From Longimicrobiales bacterium (GTDB lineage Bacteria; Gemmatimonadota; Gemmatimonadetes; Longimicrobiales; Gaopeijiaceae): a stretch of 64,000 bases of DNA. The stretch spans positions 496,001-560,000 of the forward strand of contig JAQWPM010000012.1 of NCBI GenBank assembly GCA_029245345.1. The letters are read 5' to 3'. The notes beneath the pieces are model-generated. The model made no database searches and was not told the DNA's origin. It worked only from the letters and a program-made list of their open reading frames with translations. The position numbers and the translations under genes are program-made. Each line of letters starts with the position of its first letter. The stretch's first letter is position 1. This document shows positions 8,724-16,388 of this stretch, piece by piece.

Positions 8724-10961
8724 TTAGAACGCGAACATCTTCGTGAACTTCACCGTCAGACTACGCCCCGGGATGATCCCCTCGCCCGTTTCGAAGCGCT
8801 GCTCATTCCATACGACGAACAGATCGCTCAATGGCGAGTGGATCAGGTTGAAACGCACGTTGGAGTTGAGTCGATTCGTCGCCGGGTCGAACTGAACGAG
8901 CGCATCAATGAACATGTCTTTGTTGAACGAGTAGTTCGTGCGCGACGTCCAGAACGTCTTCGTAAACTCGGCGATGGGCTGCTTCAGATCGATATCCGTA
9001 TGGCTGACGCTCATCGTCGTCCGGAATTGGTAGGACGGGCGGAACGTGAATCCGCCAGAGAAGGCCTTTTGCTGACCGGTCCACAGACCGCCTTGCGTCA
9101 ATCGATAGTTGAACGAGAGCACGCGACTCGAGTTCGTGCTACCGGAGAGAACCCAGGACTCCCAATCGTGCCGCCCAACGGGAATCGCGTCGACACGAGA
9201 GTCGATCGTGAAGGGTGCGTCGATACGCTCCGTCGACTTGTCCATCGCGAGCTGGATGTTGCCGCCCGTTTCCAGGAAGAACGTCACACCGCTGTGTAGA
9301 CGCTTCGCGCGGATCCGGCCGTCGAGGTCATCGTACAGATTCCACGTGATGTGCGGATGGATCTCTCGCACGCCGAAGCGCCTGAACGATTCAGGCCTGG
9401 GCCTAATACCCCAGTCGGCGAACCACTTCCGGACACCAGTCCGCTTGAAGAACCCCAGATCGTTGGTGAAGCCCTCACCAAGCTCCATCGCCCCAAACTT
9501 GAGGTGATGAAAATTGCCCTCGCGGTTGATCGAAGTGCGCCACGCGTACTGGCCGTCATCGAACGCGGGTGACTCGGAGCCGACCACATAAGTGCTCCAA
9601 TCGATCTCTCCGGGGAACCGGATGTACGCGTCTCCCCCGAAGACACGGTTGTAGCTGGACTCATCGCCCACGGCGTCGCGCAGAAGCACGATCCCGCCGA
9701 TGTCAGAGCCCCGAAGAACATTTTTTCGCACGCGCACCACCGCATAGTCATTGCCGGGTGCTCCTCCGAATTCGTCGGTGCGCATCCAAAGGGCGCCGAT
9801 GACGAGGCCTGCGGCCTGACCCGTGACCCTAGTCCCCGCCCGGATAGGCACGGCTCGGCCGTCGTCGCTGATCCCGATGCTTCGGCTGTGGAAGAGCAGA
9901 AGATCTTCGTCGGGGGTCGGCGTGAGTCTGATACGCAGATTACGCGCGGCATCGCCTACATAGAACAGACCTGAGTTCTCTAGGAAGAACTCCCTCTTTT
10001 CCTGAAAGAACTGAGAGAACTGTGTCAGGTTCACCCGTTGCTGGTCCGCCTCGACCTGAGCGAAGTCAGGGTTCGCGGTAACGTCGAGCGTGAGGCCTTC
10101 GGTGAGTCGGTACTTCACATCGATGCCGACTTCGTTCTGGCGTTCGAAGTCTGTGCCGCCCGTCTCGCGCACCGTGCCTCCGAGCACGAACGGCTTCACC
10201 CGCAGGTCCCGGCCGGGTGACGTGGACGGGAGACCTTCCAAGTCGCCGGCGAGGGAGAGACGGTTGAACGTGTAGGCACGCGGGATGGGCGCCCAATAGG
10301 AAGCTTCGTTGTTGCGGCGAAGCGTGCGCCCGAAGTTGATGCCCCATGCGTCGCTACCCGGCTCGAAGCGGAGGGCCCGGAAGGGGATCTCCATCTCGAG
10401 CGTCCAACCGTCCTGGACCTTCTGAGTCTCGACGCGCCAGATCGCATCCCAAGAGGCGTTGATCTCGCGCCCCTCGTTGGCCACCTGGCGATCACCCCGC
10501 GCGCCTTCCGCGTTCGTCAGGAAGACGTACCCGTTTCGCCGGTCGCGGAAGGTGTCGAGGATGACCTGGAAGACATCCTGCGTCGACTCGCCAAAGTCCT
10601 TCCGGATGTCGTTGACGATGGGCTCCTGCGAGTCGTGCAGATACGCGGCGATGTACAGGTTGGCGCCGTCGTAGGCGACCCAGACCTCCGTCTCTTCCGT
10701 CGCGGGATCACCCTCTCGCGGCTCGGCTTGGATGAAGCCGCCCAGGGCCTGGCCCCGCCATACCGACTCGGTCAGCCAGCCGTCGACCTCGATGGGTTCG
10801 GTCACCTCGACTGCACGAACCCGAGGCCGCTCGGCGTCGGTGATCACGTTGGGAAGGACGGACTGGGCCTGCACCGTGATGGGGACAGCGGCAAAGGTGG
10901 AAAGCGCTACCACAGAGAAAGCGAGAAGCGCGGAATGCCTACGCAAAGCGAATACCCTCAA
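8724..10961 (-). CDS. DUF5916 protein with N-terminal CBM9-like domain, exported
   Basis: A 745-residue exported protein. A signal peptide covers residues 1-33 (MRVFALRRH, a hydrophobic core, then VQAQS). Residues about 50-210 form a carbohydrate-binding-family-9-like sandwich (VDGWLTESVWRG, VWVAYDGANLYIAAYL). The rest is the DUF5916 region, rich in alternating aromatic strands and ending in Phe (KFTKMFAF), as expected of an outer-membrane beta-barrel. The family is widespread in Gemmatimonadota, Acidobacteria and Bacteroidota. Its function is not established; roles in binding or uptake of envelope polymers are guesses. It is monocistronic: relics lie upstream and the converging monooxygenase lies downstream. 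Confidence 0.85.
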   Translation of the reverse strand: MRVFALRRHSALLAFSVVALSTFAAVPITVQAQSVLPNVITDAERPRVRAVEVTEPIEVDGWLTESVWRGQALGGFIQAEPREGDPATEETEVWVAYDGANLYIAAYLHDSQEPIVNDIRKDFGESTQDVFQVILDTFRDRRNGYVFLTNAEGARGDRQVANEGREINASWDAIWRVETQKVQDGWTLEMEIPFRALRFEPGSDAWGINFGRTLRRNNEASYWAPIPRAYTFNRLSLAGDLEGLPSTSPGRDLRVKPFVLGGTVRETGGTDFERQNEVGIDVKYRLTEGLTLDVTANPDFAQVEADQQRVNLTQFSQFFQEKREFFLENSGLFYVGDAARNLRIRLTPTPDEDLLLFHSRSIGISDDGRAVPIRAGTRVTGQAAGLVIGALWMRTDEFGGAPGNDYAVVRVRKNVLRGSDIGGIVLLRDAVGDESSYNRVFGGDAYIRFPGEIDWSTYVVGSESPAFDDGQYAWRTSINREGNFHHLKFGAMELGEGFTNDLGFFKRTGVRKWFADWGIRPRPESFRRFGVREIHPHITWNLYDDLDGRIRAKRLHSGVTFFLETGGNIQLAMDKSTERIDAPFTIDSRVDAIPVGRHDWESWVLSGSTNSSRVLSFNYRLTQGGLWTGQQKAFSGGFTFRPSYQFRTTMSVSHTDIDLKQPIAEFTKTFWTSRTNYSFNKDMFIDALVQFDPATNRLNSNVRFNLIHSPLSDLFVVWNEQRFETGEGIIPGRSLTVKFTKMFAF

Positions 10962-10987
10962 AGGGAAGTGAGCGTGGTAGTGTAGGC

Positions 10988-11007
10988 GGGAGGAGGGAGG
11001 AGGGAGG
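10988..11007 (+). repeat. Short G-rich tandem repeat (GGGAGGA units)
   Basis: Nearly three copies of GGGAGGA occur 27-46 bases upstream of the DUF5916 start codon, in its presumed leader or promoter. On the plus strand it could fold as a short G-quadruplex. It may equally be a simple-sequence tract. Confidence 0.5.
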
Positions 11008-11068
11008 CAGGCCGAATGTAGAGGGAACGCCGAAATGCGAAAGCAGTGAGATCCCCGCGGGGTCCTAG

Positions 11069-11278
11069 TTCCCCTCGCCCATCCGTTTACGCAATTCCGT
11101 GAACCAACTCACCACCACCTCCACGGGGCCTATGCCAACGACTTCGGCCAACGGCGCCGGCGCGTACATCTCGTCTCACGAGGTTCGAACCCGTTCGGTA
11201 GTAGATAGAGGATCCACCCGGCGCCCATCTAGGAGCACCCCCTCCATCGCTCGAAATCCGGATCATCTCACATGGCAA
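11069..11278 (-). pseudogene. C-terminal relic of a TolB-like propeller (kinase-associated type), frameshifted
   Basis: Two adjacent frames carry the end of a WD40/TolB-like propeller. One reads EMIRISSDGGGAPRWAPGG then SSIYYRTGSNLV, a typical 'SSDGG.PRWSPDG..IYYRSG' blade. After a frameshift near 11130-11160 the other reads VEVVVSWFTELRKRMGEGN-stop, like the common 'vVvNWFeEL' tail of kinase-propeller proteins. There is no start and no full domain. It may derive from the same kind of gene as the N-lobe fragment at 6939-7169, but it is on the opposite strand. Confidence 0.65.
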
Positions 11279-11286
11279 CAGGAGTT

Positions 11287-11309
11287 ATACCCGCGCATAC
11301 TATGGGTAT
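11287..11309. promoter_or_regulatory. Possible antitoxin operator (inverted repeat)
   Basis: ATACCC and GGGTAT arms, 11 bases apart, flank and touch the start codon of the antitoxin gene. Ribbon-helix-helix antitoxins usually bind palindromes at their own start, so this position fits autoregulation. The arms are short. Confidence 0.35.
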
Positions 11310-11481
11310 GAAAACAGCAATCTCCATCCCGGACGACGTCTTCGAGTCGGCAGATGCACTCGCCTTGGACCTGGGCGTTTCGCGCAGCGAGTTCTACTCC
11401 ACAGCGGTCGCCGAATACCTGGTGAAGGACAGAGGCCAGGACATCACCGCTAAGCGGACACGTTCAATCGGAGTCGATTGA
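11302..11481 (+). pseudogene. MazE-type antitoxin, C-terminus lost by deletion
   Basis: The N-terminal ribbon-helix-helix part of a MazE/ChpI-like antitoxin is intact: MKTAISIPDDVFESADALAL, then GVSRSEFYSTAVAEYLVKDRGQDITAK. Starts at 11302 or 11308 (ATGGGTATG) are both possible. After DITAK the frame changes character (RTRSIGVD-stop) because it reads out of frame into toxin sequence. The toxin-binding C-terminal tail is therefore gone. It may still bind DNA but should not neutralise a toxin. Confidence 0.7.
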
Positions 11482-11705
11482 AGACGACCCTAGGCATCGC
11501 TCTTACCTCGAACCCTCGACTCGTCGCGGTGCCGGGCAACGTCCTGCTTCCCACCAGCAAGACCGGCCTACCGCCGGATTCCGTCGCGAACGTGACGCAG
11601 CTCGTGACGCTCGATGAGAGCTACTTGGCGGAGCGGGCAGGCCGCATTCCGCGGAAGCTCATGGTACGAGTCGACGCTGGACTGAAGTTGGTGCTGGACC
11701 TGTAG
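11454..11705 (+). pseudogene. MazF/PemK-type toxin, N-terminus deleted
   Basis: In the frame of the stop at 11703-11705 the sequence reads ADTFNRSRLKTTLGIALTSN and then a long match to the MazF C-terminal two thirds: PGNVLLPTSKTGL, DSVANVTQLVTLDESYL, RKLMVRVDAGLKLVLDL. The usual N-terminal strand with the catalytic arginine region ('RRGDVYWVDL..RPVVVVQ') is absent: an in-frame TAA lies directly upstream at 11451, inside the antitoxin. The only start is TTG at 11478. One deletion seems to have removed the antitoxin tail and about 30 toxin codons. Inactive as an mRNA interferase. Confidence 0.75.
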
Positions 11706-11723
11706 AGCGAAGGCTCTCTGCCT

Positions 11724-12007
11724 AGAGCGGAGGCTCCGGCGGCTTCACGCTCCCCTTAGGCTCATCCCCACCACGCACGAACTGCTCAATCTGACCAATC
11801 AGCGTGTCCTCCCCTGCCAGCGATGAAGTCGAGCGTCACGGCAACGATGGAAGCCCAAAACGAGAAGAAATCCTTGCCTCCATCCAGGACCAGTTTGAGC
11901 TGGAAGATCGCGAAGTCACGAAGCGTGACGTCACGAGAGGCGACGGTAAGGGGCTTTTGGGGGGCATATCTATCTGGGAGCAGGTTTGCGCGTCTTGGGA
12001 TACCCAC
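11724..12007 (-). pseudogene. Small hydrophobic protein of unknown function, one frameshift
   Basis: The minus strand from ATG 12007 reads MGIPRRANLLPDRYAPQKP, then LRDFAIFQLKLVLDGGKDFF, SFWASIVAVTLDFI, an amphipathic and hydrophobic pattern of a small membrane-associated protein. Near 11817 the sensible reading moves to another frame: LAGEDTLIGQIEQFVRGGDE, then PKGSVKPPEPPL-stop at 11724. A single extra base would explain it. Joined, it is about 93 residues. I do not recognise a named family. The shift could be real decay or a consensus error. Confidence 0.5.
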
Positions 12008-12154
12008 TTACGTCAGTAGCGATAAGGAGATTCACCTAACAAAACTCAGCGAGAACCCGCCTACACGTGTCGATAGATGGCAGCAGGAACCTTCCCTTCC
12101 AAGGGACCGTACGAAAGAAACCCGCCGCCGGACCTTCCAGGAAATAAGCTGCAT

Positions 12155-13036
12155 ATGAGGCTTCCCACCCAAGCCAGCTCCGCGCTGGCCGTTGTAGCGG
12201 TGTCGCTATTGAGCGGCGCCTGCACATACGAGGGAGAGGAACGCACAGCAGAGATCACCCTGGGGTCATCCTATATGGCCCAACAGGCGCCGCAGCAATC
12301 ACCCACGGCCGCTCGGCCCAACGGCGCCTACGACGGTCGCCAGCCGCGAATGGTCGAGGGTGAGCTCCCAGGCAAATACCCGTTCTACTGGACCCGGGCG
12401 ATCTACTCCGGCTACCGAGGCGGGCGCGGCTGGAGGCAGTCCTGGGCCACGGACTATCCCAAGGGTGATCAGCAATTCCTCGTCGTGCTGAAACGACTGG
12501 TCCGTTTGAATGCCTATGACTGGGACAACGCGGTCCGCCTGGACGACCCGCAGCTGCGTCGTTTCCCGGTGCTCTATGCGGTCGAGGTGGGCGGCATGGA
12601 TATGACGAACGCCGAAGTCGAAGGCCTTCGCGGGTACCTCGACGCAGGGGGTTTCCTGATCGTCGATGATTTCTGGGGCTCTCGCGAGTGGGACATCTTC
12701 GAGTACAACATCCGTAGGGTTTATCCCGATCGGCCGATCATCGATATCGGGATCGAACATCCGTTGTACTCGGCGTACTACCAGATCGACGAGGTCATGC
12801 AGGTTCCAGCCCGGGGTCGTGGCATCCGCGGCCGTCCCACGGAAGAGTGCTACGGCTGTCGCGCCGCGGTCCGGGGCATGATGGACGATGACGGCCGTCT
12901 GAGCGTGATCATCAACTTCAACACAGACCTCGGAGACGCCTGGGAGTGGGCAGAGGACCCGTACTATCCACTCAAGTATTCGACGTACGCCTATGAGATA
13001 GGTGCGAACATGATCGTCTACGCCATGAGCCACTGA
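12155..13036 (+). CDS. DUF4159 protein, probable lipoprotein
   Basis: 293 residues from ATG 12155, chosen because GGA lies upstream and a secretion signal begins there (MRLPTQASSALAVVAVSLLS, GAC). The Cys may be lipidated, though the lipobox is imperfect. The DUF4159 domain covers about residues 60-293 (FYWTRAIYSGYRGGRGW, YLDAGGFLIVDDFWGS, NMIVYAMSH). The domain is thought to have a glutamine-amidotransferase-like fold without known activity. Unlike its paralogue at 19024 it carries a CYGC motif near residue 230. It is the first gene of a nine-gene co-directional locus; a VWA protein gene follows after 47 bases. Confidence 0.85.
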   Translation: MRLPTQASSALAVVAVSLLSGACTYEGEERTAEITLGSSYMAQQAPQQSPTAARPNGAYDGRQPRMVEGELPGKYPFYWTRAIYSGYRGGRGWRQSWATDYPKGDQQFLVVLKRLVRLNAYDWDNAVRLDDPQLRRFPVLYAVEVGGMDMTNAEVEGLRGYLDAGGFLIVDDFWGSREWDIFEYNIRRVYPDRPIIDIGIEHPLYSAYYQIDEVMQVPARGRGIRGRPTEECYGCRAAVRGMMDDDGRLSVIINFNTDLGDAWEWAEDPYYPLKYSTYAYEIGANMIVYAMSH

Positions 13037-13083
13037 GGAGCCGAACGAATGAGACCTGAGATCGGCGCCCGAGGAGTCCAGGC

Positions 13084-15369
13084 ATGAGCAGGATTTTCGA
13101 GTTCCTGTTCAAGTACCGCCCGCTCGTCTTCGAGCAGGGAGAATTCGCTTTTGGTGCCCCGGGCTCTGTTCGCTTCTGGCTTATGGTCGGGGCAGTCGTA
13201 GGCGCAGGTGCTGTTGCGAGCTATACGCTCGCGCGCGGGAAGAGCAGCGTCATGGATCGCGGCATCATGGCCACCCTCCGCGTGATGCTCCTCGCCGTGC
13301 TCGTCTTCGCGCTCCTGCAGCCGGCCCTGATCCTGTCCACGATCGTGCCGCAACAGAACTTCTTGGGCGTGCTGATTGACGACTCGCGCAGCATGGGCCT
13401 GGAAGACGCCAACGGCGCCACACGAGCCGATTTCGTGACGCAAGCGTTCACGCCAGGTGAGAGCGAGCTTCTCGACGAGCTCTCCGAGCGATTCGTTCTT
13501 CGCTTCTTCCGATTCTCTGACGTCGCAGGTCGAATCGACGGCCCTGGAGAACTGACGTACGACGGCACCCACACCGACCTGGCCGGCGCGCTAGATGCCG
13601 CCCGCCAAGAGTTGGCCGGAGTACCACTGTCGGGCCTCGTGATGGTGTCGGACGGAGCGGACAACGAAAACGAACCACTCACTGAAGCGCTCGTTCCGCT
13701 GCAGGCTGCAGGAGTGCCGGTGTTCACCGTCGGGCTGGGCGAGGACGCCATCACCCCCGACATCGAGCTGGGCAGGGTCGAAATGCCTCGCGCGGTCCTC
13801 GAAGGATCGTCCCTCCTCGTGGACGTGGTCATCACACAGAGAGGCTTCGGGCGGACCAGCGTACCGATCATCGTGGAAGACGAACTACGCATTCTCGCTG
13901 AGGAAACGGTCGACCTCGGAGCAGACGGCGAACCCGTAGTCGCGCGCATCAGCTTCGAACTCGATCGTGCGGGGCCCCGAAAGGTCCGCTTCAGGATCCC
14001 GACTCAACCCGGTGAGCGCGTCGAAGAGAACAACGCTCGTGACGTTCAGATCGAAGTGCGCGGCGAACGGGAGAAGATCCTCTATTTCGAGGGTGAACCC
14101 CGCTTCGAGCTCAAGTTCATCCGAAGAGCCGTAGACGACGACGAGAATGTTCAGGTTGTCACACTACAGCGCACTGCCGAAGCCAAATTCCTAAGGCTGG
14201 ACGTGGACGACGGGACCGAACTCGAGTTCGGATTCCCAGCGACTCGCGAGGAATTGTACCGCTACCGCGCGCTGATCTTGGGGAGCGTGGAGGCGTCCTT
14301 CTTCTCGCACGATCAACTCCAGATGATCGCAGACTTCGTCTCCGAACGGGGCGGCGGCCTGCTCATGCTTGGCGGCGGCTCAGCCTTCGCGGAAGGTGGA
14401 TGGCAAGGGACCCCCGTCGAGGAGGTCATGCCCATCATCATGCAGGAGTCCACGGGCGGACCGGAGAACTTCTTCGCAGAAGTGAAGGTCACACCTACAC
14501 TGGCAGGACTGGCGCACACCGCGGTCCAGCTCAATGAAGAAGGTCCAGGCGTAGCAGCGCGGTGGGATTCACTTCCTCCCGTGACCACCGTGAACCCGAT
14601 CTCCGAGCTCCGCCCCGGAGCGACATCCCTGCTCCTCGGCTCGAGTGATGCGTTGCCCGTCGATCAGATCGTTATGGCCTTCCAGCGCTACGGTCGCGGA
14701 AAATCCATCGCTCTGACCATTCAGGACTCTTGGCTTTGGCAGATGCACGCTGACGTCCGGTTGGAAGACCAGAGTCACGAATCGTTCTGGCAGCAGGTCA
14801 CACGCTGGCTGGTGGACGGAGTGCCGGAGGCCGTGAGCGTGGTCACGGATCAAGAGCAGGTCGAGCCAGGTGAAAGTGTCCGGCTCACCGCATCGGTGGG
14901 CGACTCCACCTTCATCGAGGTCAACGACGCTTCCGTGACCGCCAAGATTACGAGTCCTTCTGGGTCGGTAGAAGAGGTTCCGGTCGGCTGGACCGTGGAC
15001 CGTGACGGGCAGTACGAAGTCCAGTTCCGCCCAGTCGAGGATGGCGAGTACGAAGTGGAAGTCACGGCGATGCGCGGTGAGGAGGTCCTCGGCACCGACG
15101 TCACGTACCTCCACACGGCTCCCAGTAACGAAGAGTTCTTCGGGGCGCGCCGCCACGAGCAGACGCTCCAGCGCATCGCGGACGACACCGGGGGGCAGTA
15201 CTACACCCCTGACAACATCGAGAATCTCCCTGAAGACATCACAGTCACGGGTGCCGGGGTCACGTTGGTCGAAGAGATGGATCTGTGGGACATGCCAATC
15301 CTCTTCTTCCTCATGCTCAGCCTCATGGGTGCAGAATGGGCGTTCCGGCGCATGCGGGGACTGGTATGA
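13084..15369 (+). CDS. Large VWA membrane protein with glutamine-amidotransferase-like domain
   Basis: A 761-residue membrane protein. Two transmembrane segments occur at about 31-50 and 60-85 and another at the C-terminus (MPILFFLMLSLMGAEWAF). A von Willebrand A domain starts near residue 95 with an intact MIDAS, D-x-S-x-S in LIDDSRSMG. An Ig-like region follows. At about 330-560 there is a class-I-amidotransferase-like region (ILYFEGEPRFELKFIRRAV, FVSERGGGLLMLGGGSAF), then another beta domain. The protein is probably anchored at both ends, with the VWA domain on the cytoplasmic or periplasmic face. Its stop overlaps the next start (ATGA). Such proteins pair with MoxR ATPases and DUF4159 proteins; their biochemical role is unknown. 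Confidence 0.82.
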   Translation: MSRIFEFLFKYRPLVFEQGEFAFGAPGSVRFWLMVGAVVGAGAVASYTLARGKSSVMDRGIMATLRVMLLAVLVFALLQPALILSTIVPQQNFLGVLIDDSRSMGLEDANGATRADFVTQAFTPGESELLDELSERFVLRFFRFSDVAGRIDGPGELTYDGTHTDLAGALDAARQELAGVPLSGLVMVSDGADNENEPLTEALVPLQAAGVPVFTVGLGEDAITPDIELGRVEMPRAVLEGSSLLVDVVITQRGFGRTSVPIIVEDELRILAEETVDLGADGEPVVARISFELDRAGPRKVRFRIPTQPGERVEENNARDVQIEVRGEREKILYFEGEPRFELKFIRRAVDDDENVQVVTLQRTAEAKFLRLDVDDGTELEFGFPATREELYRYRALILGSVEASFFSHDQLQMIADFVSERGGGLLMLGGGSAFAEGGWQGTPVEEVMPIIMQESTGGPENFFAEVKVTPTLAGLAHTAVQLNEEGPGVAARWDSLPPVTTVNPISELRPGATSLLLGSSDALPVDQIVMAFQRYGRGKSIALTIQDSWLWQMHADVRLEDQSHESFWQQVTRWLVDGVPEAVSVVTDQEQVEPGESVRLTASVGDSTFIEVNDASVTAKITSPSGSVEEVPVGWTVDRDGQYEVQFRPVEDGEYEVEVTAMRGEEVLGTDVTYLHTAPSNEEFFGARRHEQTLQRIADDTGGQYYTPDNIENLPEDITVTGAGVTLVEEMDLWDMPILFFLMLSLMGAEWAFRRMRGLV

Positions 15370-16388
15370 TCTCCCGTCGCGCACTCCGCATCTGTGTCGC
15401 GATCCTCGCAGTGGCCTCAACCTTCTCGACACCTCGCGAGGCTGATGCTCAAGGTCGAACCCACGCCGTGATCGTTGTGGGACTGGGCGGAACCCAGGAA
15501 TACCGGACGCGTTTTCACACTCAAGCGTTGGCGCTCAAGGCTGCGCTCACTGTTCGACACGGAATACCCGCTGAAAACGTGACCTACCTGGGCGAGAAGC
15601 CCGCGGAAGCTCCCGACGTCATAGCAGCCAAGTCGACACGCGCGAACGTGCTCCAGACACTCGGCGAGATCTCGCAGCGAGCGCAGCCGATGGACCGCCT
15701 TCTCGTGATTCTGATCGGCCACGGAACGTCGGCCCGGAACGAGGCTCAATTCAATCTCTCAGGCCCCGACCTCACTCCAACGGACTTCCAGACCGGGCTG
15801 ATCGCGTTCCCGACGCAGACGCTGGCGCTCGTGCACACAGGGAGCGCCAGCGGCGGGTTCGTCGCACCGCTCTCTGGTCCGAACCGAATCATCATCACGG
15901 CCACGAAAACCGAGCGAGAACGGAACGCCACAGAATTTCCGCAGTTCTTCGTGGAAGCCATGACGACGGACGAGGCGGACCTGGACAAGGACGAGCGCAC
16001 CTCTCTGCTCGAGGCCTTCCTCTACGCACGCGCCGAAACGGAACGGTACTACCTAGAGGGAAACGAACTCCTCCCCGAGCACGCCGTCCTCGACGACAAT
16101 GGGGACGGCGAAGGCACGCATGAAGCGGGGCTCTCAGGCCCGGACGGCCCGTTGGCTGCGACGTTCCAGTTGGGCGGAGTCTCAGGCACAGCAAGTCAGG
16201 TGCCCGACGATCCCGCACTCGCGCAGCTCTACGAAGAGCGCACCGAGATCCAAGAACGCATGGACGAGTTACGCGAGGTACGTGACGCGATGGACGAAGA
16301 GATGTACCTCGGGCAGCTCGAGGAACTGCTCGTAGAGTTGGCGCTCAAGAACCGCGAGATCCGAGCACTGGAAGGAGGGGGCGCTTGA
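15366..16388 (+). CDS. Secreted caspase/C13-fold protein lacking the catalytic cysteine
   Basis: 340 residues from ATG 15366 (ATGA overlap with the previous stop); the first 28 residues are a signal peptide ending ADAQG. The fold is that of legumain-type (C13) or caspase-like peptidases: HAVIVVGLGGTQEY, then LLVILIGHGTS with the catalytic His near residue 118. The following block, where relatives read 'D.CySGgF', reads VHTGSASGGF. The cysteine position is occupied by serine, near residue 159. A C-terminal coiled segment (about 285-335) is rich in Glu and Arg. It is probably a non-proteolytic scaffold or an altered-nucleophile enzyme. It sits between a VWA protein and a TPR peptidase with overlapping ends. 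Confidence 0.72.
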   Translation: MISRRALRICVAILAVASTFSTPREADAQGRTHAVIVVGLGGTQEYRTRFHTQALALKAALTVRHGIPAENVTYLGEKPAEAPDVIAAKSTRANVLQTLGEISQRAQPMDRLLVILIGHGTSARNEAQFNLSGPDLTPTDFQTGLIAFPTQTLALVHTGSASGGFVAPLSGPNRIIITATKTERERNATEFPQFFVEAMTTDEADLDKDERTSLLEAFLYARAETERYYLEGNELLPEHAVLDDNGDGEGTHEAGLSGPDGPLAATFQLGGVSGTASQVPDDPALAQLYEERTEIQERMDELREVRDAMDEEMYLGQLEELLVELALKNREIRALEGGGA

